Shown here: piece after piece, positions 24,211-33,190 of the stretch
Layout: every line of letters starts with the position of its first letter
How positions within the stretch are numbered: the stretch's first letter is position 1
NCBI RefSeq assembly: GCF_005938385.1
Contig: NZ_VCRA01000042.1
Location: forward strand, 1-55,775
Source: Paenibacillus mesophilus
GTDB taxonomy: Bacteria; Bacillota; Bacilli; Paenibacillales; NBRC-103111
Reading direction: 5' to 3'
Length of the DNA stretch: 55,775 bases
The notes under the pieces: generated by a model
What the model saw: the letters and a program-made list of their open reading frames with translations, nothing else
The model's database searches: none
Told to the model about the DNA's origin: nothing
Translations under genes and position numbers: made by a program

Positions 24211-26193
24211 ATGATCAACCGCCTGTTCAAACGCAGCACACTATGGCTTGTCCTCCTTGCACTGCTTGCCGCGACGATTACCGTCCTAATCGCGGAACGC
24301 CCCGGGTCCTTTGCATCGTTGTCCTTCCTGAACGAGCCCGGGCCCGCGCCCCAACCGCTGGAACCTCCGTCGCCGACCGTCAAGGATACGCCGAAGCCGC
24401 TGAGCAACCGGATCGTGGAATATCATATTACCGTCCAGTTGGACGCGGAACAGAAGACGCTGACCGGCGCTCAAGCATTGACGTGGAAAAATCCGGGAAC
24501 GCAGCCCGTCAGCGAGCTTTACTTCCATTTGTATCCGAACGCGTTCCAGTCGAAGAAGACGACCTTTCTTCGCGAATCCGGAGGGAAGCTGCGGCAGGAC
24601 GAGATGAAGAGCGACAGCTTCGGCCACATGACGATCGAATCGATTACAACCCAGGACGGCGCCGACCTGGCTCCGTCGATGCAATTCGTGCAGCCCGACG
24701 ACGGCAACAAGCAGGATCAGACTTTGATGAAAGTACGGCTCCCTCAACCGGTCAATCCCGGCGGCGAGGCGACCGTCAAGATTCGTTTCTCGGTCAAGCT
24801 CCCCCGCGTATTCGCCCGTATGGGCTATACGGACGATTTCGTCATGGCCGGCCAATGGTTTCCGAAAGTCGCCGTCTATGAGAAGAAGGACACGCGCGGA
24901 AGAGCCGAGGAAGGCTGGAACCTCCATCAGTATCACGGCAACTCGGAATTTTACGCCGATTTCGGCATGTACAACGTGCGCATTCAAGTTCCGACCAATT
25001 ACACAGTGGCGGCTACCGGCTTCCCCACCAAGCCGGCTTCGGACGACGGAACGAAGAAGACGTACCAGTTTTACGCCGAAGACGTTCATGACTTCGCCTG
25101 GGCGGCTTCTCCGAACTTCCTGTACTTCGAGGAACCGTTCTCCACTCCTCACGTACCCGGCGTCAAAATCAAGCTGTACCTCGATCCCGCGCACAAAACG
25201 CTGAAGGACCGCTATTTATACGCGGCGAAGCGGGCTTTGGCCAAATACAGCGAATGGTTCGGCACCTACCCGTACTCGACGTTGTCCATTGTCATTCCTC
25301 CCCCGGGCGGAAACGGTGCCGGCGGCATGGAGTACCCCACTCTCGTTACGGGCTGGGAAGCGGCCGGAAATACCGACAGCTTCGAGCTCGAGCGGGTGAT
25401 CGTGCACGAAATCGGCCACCAGTACTGGTACGGGATGGTCGCGAGCAACGAATTCGAGGAGGCGTGGCTGGACGAAGGGTTTACTTCCTACGCGGAAGAT
25501 TTGCTCATGGCGAGCGAATTCGGCGTGAAATCGAACTTCCCGCTCGAATCGACCTATGTCACAAGTCCGGAGCCTCTCAAGCAAGCTTCCTGGCTGTACG
25601 GCGGACACGGCCGTTACGCCGATAACGTCTATACCCGCGCCAAGCTCGTCTTGACCGGCATCGAGAAGCAGATCGGACAGAAGCAGATGCTCCGCGTGCT
25701 GAAAACGTATTTCGAGCGTTGGAAATTCAGACATCCGGGGACAAGCGATTTCCAGACCGTACTCGAAAGTGTCACGAAAACGAGCTGGAGCGAATACTTC
25801 GAGCAGTTCGTATACGGCGGCAGCATGACCGACTACGCGGTTGAGCAAATCCAGACGCGCAAAGTGAAGCAGGATGACAAGACGGTGTACGAGAATGCCG
25901 TTCTGATCAAAAAATACGGCGGCCACTATATGGACGTGCCGATCCGCTTCCACTTCACGGACGGCTCCGATGTGGACAAAAGCTGGGACGGCAAGGATCC
26001 TCAGGTGCTGTACACGATTACGAGCGAATCGCCGATCGAATGGGTGGCGATCGATCCGCAGCAGACGATGATTTTGGAAACGAAACGGATCAACAATTTC
26101 ATGCAGGTGTCTGTCGACGACAAATGGAAAGTACGCTGGAATATCGGAATCGTCAAATTGATCGAGACCTTGTTGAACGGGGTCGCCTGGTGA
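24211..26193 (+). CDS. M1 family zinc metallopeptidase, membrane-anchored
   Basis: This gluzincin aminopeptidase-like protein has 660 residues. An N-terminal membrane anchor (about 9-28) and a Pro-rich linker place it outside the cell. The zinc site is HEIGH (His399, Glu400, His403) with the third ligand Glu422 in WLDEGF, the exact HEXXH-X18-E spacing. GGMEYP upstream corresponds to the M1 substrate-binding GXMEN motif. The N-terminal beta-saddle runs about 65-290. ATG at 24211 has GGGGTGAGA upstream. The next gene begins 14 bp after its stop, so they form an operon. Confidence 0.92.
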   Translation: MINRLFKRSTLWLVLLALLAATITVLIAERPGSFASLSFLNEPGPAPQPLEPPSPTVKDTPKPLSNRIVEYHITVQLDAEQKTLTGAQALTWKNPGTQPVSELYFHLYPNAFQSKKTTFLRESGGKLRQDEMKSDSFGHMTIESITTQDGADLAPSMQFVQPDDGNKQDQTLMKVRLPQPVNPGGEATVKIRFSVKLPRVFARMGYTDDFVMAGQWFPKVAVYEKKDTRGRAEEGWNLHQYHGNSEFYADFGMYNVRIQVPTNYTVAATGFPTKPASDDGTKKTYQFYAEDVHDFAWAASPNFLYFEEPFSTPHVPGVKIKLYLDPAHKTLKDRYLYAAKRALAKYSEWFGTYPYSTLSIVIPPPGGNGAGGMEYPTLVTGWEAAGNTDSFELERVIVHEIGHQYWYGMVASNEFEEAWLDEGFTSYAEDLLMASEFGVKSNFPLESTYVTSPEPLKQASWLYGGHGRYADNVYTRAKLVLTGIEKQIGQKQMLRVLKTYFERWKFRHPGTSDFQTVLESVTKTSWSEYFEQFVYGGSMTDYAVEQIQTRKVKQDDKTVYENAVLIKKYGGHYMDVPIRFHFTDGSDVDKSWDGKDPQVLYTITSESPIEWVAIDPQQTMILETKRINNFMQVSVDDKWKVRWNIGIVKLIETLLNGVAW

Positions 26194-26207
26194 GGGGAGG
26201 GCCGCTT

Positions 26208-27029
26208 ATGCTCGGCTATTTGAAGAACGGATTCAAAACGACGACATCGCAGAAGTTTCTCCTTCTCGTCCTATGGCTGTATCATTTCGCGTGGGGCTTC
26301 CTGCTTCTCCTGCTCGTGAAATCGGTCGTCGTCCCGCTGATGCACCGGTTCCCCGGCCAGCATCTGTCTCCGGGCGCCTCCCATCTGTTCATGGCGGAGA
26401 GCCAGTTCCGCCTGATGAAAACCGACATCAGCCACACATACTTGTGGCTGATGCTCGGATTCGCCGCCGCGCGGATGCTCATTACCCCGCTTCTGAACGC
26501 AGGCGTCTATTATTCGATCCATAACGCCCATTTGAATTCGGGCTACCGGTTTCTGCAAGGAATACGGCAGCTTGGCAAACCGTTCTTCGGCTATTATTTG
26601 ATTCAAATGCTGCTAACGCTCGCCCCGTTATATTGGCTGTATCCGATAGCGAAAGAAGCGTTTGCGAAGCAAAGCGATTACACGGCGCTGGGGCTCGCGC
26701 TGCTGCCTTGGGCCGCGGGATACGTCCTGTACGGCTTTCTGCTCCGCTTATGCTTCGTCTATATCCAGCTCGGCAGAACGGCGGAGGAAGGGCTCGGCAA
26801 GTCGCTCTGGCTATTCGTGCGCAGGTTTCCCGTCATCGCGGTACTCGCCCTGATCCTTATCGCCATGTCGGGAGTCGTAACGGCCGCCGCTTTATCCGCC
26901 TCCCTGATTTGGGCCGGCATCTCCGCCCTCATACTTCAGCAGCTGTTTCATATCGTGAACATGCTGTTCAAGCTTTGGACGATCGCGACACAGTACCACG
27001 TATATGCGGGCGAGGCCGGTGAAGTTTGA
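26208..27029 (+). CDS. Polytopic membrane protein, unknown function
   Basis: This 273-residue integral membrane protein has about five to six hydrophobic segments (about 16-42, 82-105, 133-157, 168-195, 210-245), with Phe, Leu and Tyr-rich helices and short charged loops. I do not recognise the family. ATG at 26208 has GAGGGGAGGG upstream, 14 bp after the M1 peptidase stop, so it is probably translated from the same mRNA and may assist or regulate the peptidase. A strong terminator follows. Confidence 0.8.
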   Translation: MLGYLKNGFKTTTSQKFLLLVLWLYHFAWGFLLLLLVKSVVVPLMHRFPGQHLSPGASHLFMAESQFRLMKTDISHTYLWLMLGFAAARMLITPLLNAGVYYSIHNAHLNSGYRFLQGIRQLGKPFFGYYLIQMLLTLAPLYWLYPIAKEAFAKQSDYTALGLALLPWAAGYVLYGFLLRLCFVYIQLGRTAEEGLGKSLWLFVRRFPVIAVLALILIAMSGVVTAAALSASLIWAGISALILQQLFHIVNMLFKLWTIATQYHVYAGEAGEV

Positions 27030-27046
27030 AGTCAAGCAAATGAGCA

Positions 27047-27081
27047 AGAACCTCCTTTCTTTCGCGGAAAGAGGTTCTTTT
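27047..27081 (+). terminator. Intrinsic terminator of the M1 peptidase operon
   Basis: AAGAACCTC and GAGGTTCTT form the outer stem, CTTTC/GAAAG extends it, and a T-rich tail follows. Confidence 0.9.
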
Positions 27082-27196
27082 TCTTGTTTTTTAGTTCTTT
27101 TTAAAAAAAATTTGATTTCATCAAAAAAATTGTAGGAAAAAAGCAGGAAATCTATCGGAAAAGGCGAATTATAATTACCCGGAAACAAAATAATCG

Positions 27197-27314
27197 AAAC
27201 ATGCCGAATTTCTGCGCGAGCAGGAAACGGGGGAACCATTCCGGGTGAATTGATCTCGCATGAAAGTGATCATAGGGCACCTTCAACCGAACCCTCAGCT
27301 AACCTCGTAGGCAC
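27197..27314 (+). promoter_or_regulatory. c-di-AMP riboswitch (ydaO/yuaA type)
   Basis: The stretch carries the ydaO hallmarks in order: a TGCCGAATTTCTGC start, GGGGGAACC, CGGGTGAATTGATC, an AGGGCACCTTCAACCGAACCC segment split over 27274-27294, and the 3' CAGCTAACCTCGTAGGCACC. Outer pairing of TGCC (27203) with GGCA (27310) closes it. It ends 18 bases before an NlpC/P60 cell-wall hydrolase gene, the classic target: c-di-AMP binding switches such genes off. Confidence 0.9.
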
Positions 27315-27331
27315 CGGAAGGAGTCGCCTCT

Positions 27332-27802
27332 TTGAAAAAGGCAGCTATTGTATTGACAACAATGGTCGTTCTGTTCTGTGCTCAGATTGGTAGCGCTTTC
27401 GCGGAAACCGTCCTCGACAAGACGGTCAGCGAATATATCGGCACCAAGTACAAGAGCGCGGGAACGACCACGAGCGGATTCGACTGCTCCGGCTTCACGA
27501 TGTTCATATTCAACAAGATTGGCATCGAGCTGCCCCACCAATCGAAATCGCAAGCAACCAAAGGGTATTGGATCGATAAAAAAGATCTGAGACCCGGAGA
27601 TCTGGTGTTCTTCAACACCGACGGCAAAGGCATTTCCCACGTCGGCATCTATCTCGGCAACGACGAGTTCATCCACTCGGCGACCGACGATGGCGTTGTG
27701 AAGAACAACATGAACGAGAAGTATTACAAAACTCGTTACGTGTCCGCCCGCCGAGTCATCTGGGACGACCTCTACAATGAACTGGTAGCGGACGCTAAGT
27801 AA
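27332..27802 (+). CDS. NlpC/P60 family cell-wall endopeptidase
   Basis: This secreted cysteine peptidase cuts gamma-D-Glu/diamino acid links in peptidoglycan. The 156 residues have a signal peptide (about 1-25, cleavage near SAFA) and an NlpC/P60 domain with catalytic Cys in GFDCSGFTMFIF, His in ISHVGIYLGN and polar third residue region FIHSATDDG. There are no SH3 or LysM targeting domains. It starts at TTG 27332, with GGAAGGAG upstream. A c-di-AMP riboswitch controls it. Confidence 0.94.
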   Translation: MKKAAIVLTTMVVLFCAQIGSAFAETVLDKTVSEYIGTKYKSAGTTTSGFDCSGFTMFIFNKIGIELPHQSKSQATKGYWIDKKDLRPGDLVFFNTDGKGISHVGIYLGNDEFIHSATDDGVVKNNMNEKYYKTRYVSARRVIWDDLYNELVADAK

Positions 27803-27825
27803 GATGCGGGAACAACCGGACAAGC

Positions 27826-27867
27826 ACAAGCCCGGCAAGCGCGGATATTCCGCCTTGCCGGGCTTGT
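27826..27867 (+). terminator. Hairpin terminator after the NlpC/P60 gene
   Basis: ACAAGCCCGGCAAG pairs with CTTGCCGGGCTTGT over 14 bp. The downstream T content is weak (TACTTG), but the stem is very stable. Confidence 0.7.
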
Positions 27868-28034
27868 TACTTGTAACGGAGCCGCTCACGTCCGGTCCGA
27901 CAAGAAGCGGCACGGCTGACGGATCTCCGGCCTTTTCGCCGCAGACGCCGACACGCTTCCCTCACGCGTGCGCCGATTCGACCGCGTGTCGGATCAGGCG
28001 AAGCCCCCGCTCCCCGCACAATGTTGACGACGTA

Positions 28035-28937
28035 CTATTCCGGGATTGCGGCTTGACTGACGGTGGCGATATGCTCGGCAAACTTTCCGGCCGGTGGCGG
28101 CATCGGATCGCCTGTGCGCACATACAGCCCTATCGGATTGTCCAGCCGGACCCCTTCTACCTTCACTCTGGCGACCTCGCCGCGCTCGATGCTCTCCCCC
28201 GCTTCCAGAGCCGAGGCCAAGGACGCTCCGTATCCGGCGGCCACCGCCTTGATCGCTTCGCCCGTTCCGCTGCATTGCAAGCCGATTCCGGGCGCGGCTA
28301 TACCGTGCAGCCGGCACAACGCTTCGAGCAGCTCCCTTCCGTAGCTCCCTTCTTCCCGTACGACGAACGGCTCGGCCAGCAGCTGCCCGAGCGTCGACTC
28401 CCGGCCCGCCAGCGGATGATCGGCCGGTACGATAAACCATAGCTCATCGTGCATGATCGGTTCTTGCTCCAATCCGGCCGGCAGCTCTCTCCTGCCTCCC
28501 ACAACGGCCAAATCCGCCTCATAATGCAGCAGCCGGTCGAACGCTTCGCGCGAATTAACCGTCGTCAGAACGATGTCCACGTTCGGATACCGCTTTTTGA
28601 ACGACGCAATCCATCCAGGCAGCAGCATATGGGCCGGCAAGTACGTAGCCGCTATCCGCAGCCGTCCCCATTCGCCGGTCCGGATTCGCTCGGCATCGCG
28701 TTCGATCTCGCGTTCCAGCGCAAACAACCGTCTTCCTTGCTCGGCCAGTCTCTCCCCGGCCTCCGTCAGAGACATCCCTCGCCCTTGCGCGCGAAACAGG
28801 ATAAGTCCCAGCTCGCGCTCCAGATTGCGCAGCTGCGCGGTCACCGCCGGTTGGCTGATGCACAGCCGTTCCGCCGCTTTCGTGACCCCTCCGCTTTCCA
28901 CCACCTCGTAAAACATGCGAAATGCGTGCAAATTCAT
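28035..28937 (-). CDS. LysR family transcriptional regulator
   Basis: The 300-residue LTTR has an N-terminal winged helix (MNLHAFRMFYEVVESGGVTKAAERLCISQPAVTAQ spans positions 1-35), a linker helix, and a two-lobed periplasmic-binding-like effector domain (RLRIAATYLPAHMLLP, then EPFVVREEGSYGR). It is divergent from the threonine synthase gene with 127 bp between starts; LTTRs often control the divergent gene and themselves. An AT-rich palindrome lies in that interval. It differs from the common cysteine regulators at its effector face, so I do not name an effector. Confidence 0.9.
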   Translation of the reverse strand: MNLHAFRMFYEVVESGGVTKAAERLCISQPAVTAQLRNLERELGLILFRAQGRGMSLTEAGERLAEQGRRLFALEREIERDAERIRTGEWGRLRIAATYLPAHMLLPGWIASFKKRYPNVDIVLTTVNSREAFDRLLHYEADLAVVGGRRELPAGLEQEPIMHDELWFIVPADHPLAGRESTLGQLLAEPFVVREEGSYGRELLEALCRLHGIAAPGIGLQCSGTGEAIKAVAAGYGASLASALEAGESIERGEVARVKVEGVRLDNPIGLYVRTGDPMPPPAGKFAEHIATVSQAAIPE

Positions 28938-28965
28938 GCGTATCGTCCCATCAATTTATTTTATG

Positions 28966-28983
28966 ATATATGAATGAATATAT
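28966..28983. promoter_or_regulatory. Candidate LysR operator
   Basis: ATATAT-GAATGA-ATATAT is a dyad of 6-bp arms inside an AT-rich island, 29 bp upstream of the lysR start on one side and about 80 bp before thrC on the other. T-N11-A pairs typical of LTTR sites can be fitted within it. Confidence 0.4.
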
Positions 28984-29064
28984 ATTAGATTTATGCTTCT
29001 TGTTCCCTTATTCTATAGCTGCGGCGCCGCGACGACAAGCACAGGGCACAGGAGGATCGATCGA

Positions 29065-30330
29065 ATGAAATTCGTCTGCACACAATGCCATAAGGAAGCC
29101 CTTGTTTCGGAACGCGGCTTGTACCGCTGCGTATGCGGAGGGCTGCTGGATACGATCCACGACTTTAAAAATATGGATGCACAGCGTCTTAAATGGTTGT
29201 TCGATTCGCGGCTTGCGGAGCGCAACACGCCTCTTGCCGGCGGAGTATGGCGGTATAAGGAACTGATCCATCCCGAACTGCCGATCGAGCGGATCGTGAC
29301 AAAGTACGAAGGAAACACGGGGCTGTACGACAGCGAGGCGCTGCGGACTGCTGCGGGGGTACGGAGGTTATGGATAAAGGCTCAGAGCGAGAACCCTAGC
29401 GGCTCGTTTAAGGATAATGGCATGACGGTCGCCGTCTCGCACGGCCGCTGGCTCGGTTACGACCGCTTCGCCTGCACCTCGACCGGGAATACGTCATCCT
29501 CTATGGCGATGTATGCGGCACTGGCGAACGCGGAAGCCGTCGTTTTTCTTCCTTCGGAAGCGGTATCGCGCAACAAAGCACTACAAACGGAAGCTTATGG
29601 GGCTAGGATGTTCAGGACGACGGGAGGATACGACGACGGCCTCCGTTTCCTGGATCGGTACGCGGATTCTCTCGGGCTGTATATATGCAACTCGATTAAT
29701 CCGCTGCGTATCGAGGGACAGAAGAGCATCGTTTTCGAGCTTGCGCATCAGCTCCGCTGGAAGCTGCCGGATTGGATCGTCGTGCCGGGAGGCGCATTAA
29801 GCAATGCCTCCGCCCTCGGCAAGGGACTGACCGAGCTTCGCGACATCGGCTTCATTGATACCGTACCCCGAATTGCCGTTGTCCAGGCGGAAGGCGCTTC
29901 TCCGTTCCACCGGATGATCCAATCGGGACAGCGGTCGCTAATACCGGCATCCAGACCGGATACGATCGCCAACGCGCTCCATATCGGCAATCCTCCGAAT
30001 TGGCCGAAGGCGCTGCGCTACGCCATCGAATTTGCCGACGGCGTAACCGCTTCCGTAAGTGACGAGGAGATTCTTGAAGCCAAGGCTCTTATCGACCGGA
30101 GCGGTATCGGTTGCGAGCCCGCTTCGGCTGCGACGCTCGCCGGGCTTCGCAAGCTTGTCGCCGCGGGCACGGTCGGCAAGGACGAAACGGCGGCCTGCCT
30201 GTTGACCGGAAGCTTGCTGAAAGATACAGACGCTATTGAACTTTCGTTGCGATTCGACTCGCCGAATCTGGCCGGGCCATTGAATCCCGTAGAGCTCACG
30301 ATCGAGAATATACGGCACGTGCTTATGTAG
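29065..30330 (+). CDS. thrC: Threonine synthase-like PLP enzyme
   Basis: This fold-type II PLP protein of 421 residues begins with a zinc-ribbon-like CTQCHKE...CVCGG and has the Schiff-base Lys in SENPSGSFKDNGM (about 104-116). A phosphate-binding STGNTSSS loop follows, with YICNSINPLRIEGQKSI, VVPGGALSNASALGKG and a C-terminal GCEPASAATLAGL. The zinc-ribbon form resembles the archaeal/plant-type threonine synthase, which converts O-phosphohomoserine to threonine. ATG at 29065 has GGAGG upstream. No hom or thrB lies nearby. A related PLP lyase is possible. Confidence 0.85.
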   Translation: MKFVCTQCHKEALVSERGLYRCVCGGLLDTIHDFKNMDAQRLKWLFDSRLAERNTPLAGGVWRYKELIHPELPIERIVTKYEGNTGLYDSEALRTAAGVRRLWIKAQSENPSGSFKDNGMTVAVSHGRWLGYDRFACTSTGNTSSSMAMYAALANAEAVVFLPSEAVSRNKALQTEAYGARMFRTTGGYDDGLRFLDRYADSLGLYICNSINPLRIEGQKSIVFELAHQLRWKLPDWIVVPGGALSNASALGKGLTELRDIGFIDTVPRIAVVQAEGASPFHRMIQSGQRSLIPASRPDTIANALHIGNPPNWPKALRYAIEFADGVTASVSDEEILEAKALIDRSGIGCEPASAATLAGLRKLVAAGTVGKDETAACLLTGSLLKDTDAIELSLRFDSPNLAGPLNPVELTIENIRHVLM

Positions 30331-30336
30331 ACGGAA

Positions 30337-30380
30337 ATCCCCTGACGCTCCTGCTTAGCAGGCTTCAGGGGATCTTTTTT
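30337..30380 (+). terminator. Intrinsic terminator after thrC
   Basis: ATCCCCTGA and TCAGGGGAT close a stem with an inner CTCCTGC/GCAGG step, followed by T6. It touches the stop of the convergent GON-domain gene. Confidence 0.9.
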
Positions 30381-32275
30381 CAAGATGGATGGATTAAAGA
30401 AAGCAGCACCTTAACATCATATGAGTCGAAAACGCCGTCCTGCGTTACGTCCTTATCCGGTGTAGAGAGAAGCAGCCATTTTACGATATCGTCGATGTGT
30501 ACCCCGTCCTTCGGCGTAGAAGTGTCCAATGCCGATTTCAACGCCGCTATATGACGGCTGGTCAAGACCGGGTAGCTCGCCAGGGACAAGTATCCTCCAT
30601 CCCGCATCCTGATGCCTTCCCGCGTCGTACCGATATACAGCTCCGCGTTCTCCGCCAGCGGCGTAATCCACCGCAGTCGGACGGTAGAATACGCAGGATC
30701 CGAATAGTCCCAGTCGGCTATGACCGGAACGACCCCGTCCCCAGTCACGAGTCTTAAGTTCTGCAAAGCTTCGTTGCCGTCGGAATACAGCGGCATTCTG
30801 AATGATACGACAAGCCCGAGACCATCCGGGTCCGCCTTCGCATACCCGAACAAGCTGGGAACGCGTGCTACGTCTACCGTATACGACTGCTTGGTCGCTC
30901 CATCCTCCGCGGTAACTGTTATCGTAAACGCAAACGGTCCGCTACCTGAGGGCACGGTCAATGCCACGGATGAACCGTCCGCCTGGTAAGTAACGCCCGT
31001 GACGGTGTAAGAAGCCAGCTCGCTCCTTGTCGTTATGTTTGCGTCAATGCGATTGACCGATTGCGGAATCGTTAGCGAGTATCCGGATCCGTCCGTTTTG
31101 GCCGAAAGCAGCCCCTCGGATACCGTAAATGCCGCCAGGCGTGCTTCGGTATCACCGGCGACCCGTACGGTCCGAATCGCTTCGGCTTTGTTCCCCGCCA
31201 AATCTTGCACCGCATACCGGATCGGATACGTGCCGGGAGTGGTAGAGTCGACCGTGCCTTCTACAGCAATCGCGCTGCTCAAATTCCCGGCCAGCAGATC
31301 CGTCGCGGTCGCCCCGTTTTCTATATACAAACCGTTCTTGGAAAGAGTAATGTCCGAGTTGCCGTTCAACGTAATGACGGGAGCCGTCTTGTCGATATAG
31401 AACGAGGCGCTGGCGCTGGCCGAATATACGCCGTATGTAACGGTTTGTACCGTTTCGTGAAAACCCTCCGTTGTTCTTAGCAGCGGATCAGGACATGTGA
31501 AGATTACACCCAAAGCGGAGGAGCATACGTAGCTGACCAATACGTCGGTTTTGTGCCACCCGTTCGAGGAAGATGGGCTCACCACGGCTTGAATCGACAG
31601 CGCCTTGTACTCCAATTGCAAAAACTCCCCGCCAGGCGCATCATGGCCCGCTTCCGACGGGGAAGTCCACCCGCAGTACCCGTCTCCGGTGAGCTGAATG
31701 ACTTGTCCGTTATCCGAGTATAAGACCGTCCCGCTAGGTCCAAATCCGTCAGTATAGAATTGATTCGGCGCAACCGCAAACGGCGTCCCCCGCAAATCGA
31801 TATTGGCCGTGCCTTGCGGCGATACCATATAGCCGGTACAGCCACGTGCGACACCGTACGGAATTTGTGTCCGCGTGAAGCCGTGTATGATGTAGCCTTC
31901 GCTCGTTGAAAACGTGAAATCTCCCGTGTCCAGCTTCAACGTTTGCGGATTGAGGCGGATTTTGGCGAATGAAGTTTTGACACCCGGCCCTGGCGAGGCC
32001 CCTCCTGGCGCATACGTGGAAAAATTATAATGGCCCCCCGTATTCATAAGCTCCAAATACTCTTTGGGTGACGAAGACATGTTGCTGCAATAAACCTGAA
32101 ACGTTTTTCCGTTCGGGGATATCGAATAAACCCCGTCCTGCGCTCCCGGGTTAGCCGAACGGATTTCCCAACAGGAAGCATATGTCTGTTCTGCAAGTAG
32201 TGTAGTAGGGAAAACGAACAGCGTCACAATGCTCCAGAGCAAGGATAGCGATGCCAAGAACGACGCTTTTCTCAT
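30380..32275 (-). CDS. Secreted GON-domain protein with Ig-like, cadherin-like and dockerin-like modules
   Basis: This 631-residue exported protein has a signal peptide (about 1-28). A Cys-containing N-terminal part (ASCWEI, GVYSISPNGKTFQVYCSNM, EYLELMNTGGHYNFS; about 30-230) fits the GON domain best known from ADAMTS proteases. Then come an Ig-like DUF5011-type module (DKTAPVITLNG, GTYPIRYAVQDLAGNKAE), a cadherin-like beta-sandwich (SGYSLTIPQSVNRI, ITVTAEDGATKQSYTVDVAR), another beta domain, and a C-terminal pair of EF-hand/dockerin-like helices (VHIDDIVKWLL, DVTQDGVFDSYDVKVLLSL). ATG at 32275 has AAAGGAG upstream. No catalytic domain is seen; a surface-binding role is inference. Confidence 0.8.
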   Translation of the reverse strand: MRKASFLASLSLLWSIVTLFVFPTTLLAEQTYASCWEIRSANPGAQDGVYSISPNGKTFQVYCSNMSSSPKEYLELMNTGGHYNFSTYAPGGASPGPGVKTSFAKIRLNPQTLKLDTGDFTFSTSEGYIIHGFTRTQIPYGVARGCTGYMVSPQGTANIDLRGTPFAVAPNQFYTDGFGPSGTVLYSDNGQVIQLTGDGYCGWTSPSEAGHDAPGGEFLQLEYKALSIQAVVSPSSSNGWHKTDVLVSYVCSSALGVIFTCPDPLLRTTEGFHETVQTVTYGVYSASASASFYIDKTAPVITLNGNSDITLSKNGLYIENGATATDLLAGNLSSAIAVEGTVDSTTPGTYPIRYAVQDLAGNKAEAIRTVRVAGDTEARLAAFTVSEGLLSAKTDGSGYSLTIPQSVNRIDANITTRSELASYTVTGVTYQADGSSVALTVPSGSGPFAFTITVTAEDGATKQSYTVDVARVPSLFGYAKADPDGLGLVVSFRMPLYSDGNEALQNLRLVTGDGVVPVIADWDYSDPAYSTVRLRWITPLAENAELYIGTTREGIRMRDGGYLSLASYPVLTSRHIAALKSALDTSTPKDGVHIDDIVKWLLLSTPDKDVTQDGVFDSYDVKVLLSLIHPS

Positions 32276-32382
32276 GACCTGCAAACTCCTTTTCAAATAT
32301 CCGCACATCAGCGTTTCTACAAATATGTATTCGACATTCCGCACAATTCTTCCTCTATGTTAATTGGGAACAAATAAATAAA

Positions 32383-32404
32383 AGCAGCGGGAATTCCCGC
32401 TGCT
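32383..32404 (-). terminator. Intrinsic terminator after the FAD protein gene
   Basis: AGCAGCGGGAATTCCCGCTGCT is a perfect 11-bp-arm palindrome followed on the minus strand by TTTATTTATTTG. Confidence 0.85.
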
Positions 32405-32435
32405 GAGGCATACTTGATCGCTAGGGCTAGACGGA

Positions 32436-32999
32436 TTAAGCCTTCATGACATCGTGATCAACATAACGCTCGCCGTTAATCTCGCTGATGACGTTGATAG
32501 CCACCTTCGCACCGTCTCCGGCGGTAATGATCGTATGGACGCTTACACCGGCGCACGTACCGGCTGCCCATATTCCTGCAATGTTCGTTCTGCCGGCGCT
32601 GTCTGTCTTGAATATGGTTTTGACGCGCGGTTCCGTACCCGGCACTGTTTCCAATCCGGAAGCTTCCGCCAAATCGAGGAGGAATCCGGTCGCCAGGATC
32701 ACATGCTTCGCTTCATAAGAAGTCTCGTCCGCTTGCACCTTGAAGCCGTCTTCCCCTCGGGAAATACCGCTCACTTTGCCTTGAACGAATTCGGCGCCGA
32801 ATTTGGCGGCCTGCTTCTTGCCGGTCTCCAGCAAATCCGGTCCGCTTATTTGCGGAACTCCGTAATGGTTCTCGACCCATGCCCGTTTCGTAACGCTTTG
32901 ATCGCTGTCCACGACCAACACTTTTTTGCCTGCCTTGGCAGCGAAAATAGCGGCGCTCGATCCGGCCGGACCGGCTCCTACGATGAGAATGTCATACAT
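32436..32999 (-). CDS. Minimal thioredoxin-reductase-like FAD protein
   Basis: The 187-residue protein contains only the FAD-binding half of the thioredoxin reductase fold: the dinucleotide loop ILIVGAGPAGSSAA with VLVVDSD, the VILATGF motif, and the C-terminal GIWAAGTCAG...TAGDGAKVAINV. The NAD(P)H domain and CxxC redox pair are absent, and the Asp of the usual AAGD motif is Thr. It therefore needs an external electron donor or has a different role. ATG at 32999 has GAGGAGGA upstream. It stands alone with its own terminator. Confidence 0.82.
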   Translation of the reverse strand: MYDILIVGAGPAGSSAAIFAAKAGKKVLVVDSDQSVTKRAWVENHYGVPQISGPDLLETGKKQAAKFGAEFVQGKVSGISRGEDGFKVQADETSYEAKHVILATGFLLDLAEASGLETVPGTEPRVKTIFKTDSAGRTNIAGIWAAGTCAGVSVHTIITAGDGAKVAINVISEINGERYVDHDVMKA

Positions 33000-33140
33000 G
33001 ATCTTGTCCTCCTCGAAAATGGGATGAATTTCTATACTTTAGTATACAAAAAGTTTCATTAAAAAGGAAATGTTTCTGGAAACCACGATTTAGTATGTGG
33101 GAAAGGCCGACTAATTATTGCATCTCGTGAAGGAAACACG

Positions 33141-33171
33141 AAAAATCCCGTATCCGTTCGGAGCACGGGAT
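33141..33171 (-). terminator. Intrinsic terminator after the DUF7662-like gene
   Basis: On the minus strand ATCCCGT, loop and ACGGGAT are followed by T5. Confidence 0.85.
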
Positions 33172-33190
33172 CGTGGCGATGGAAATATGA

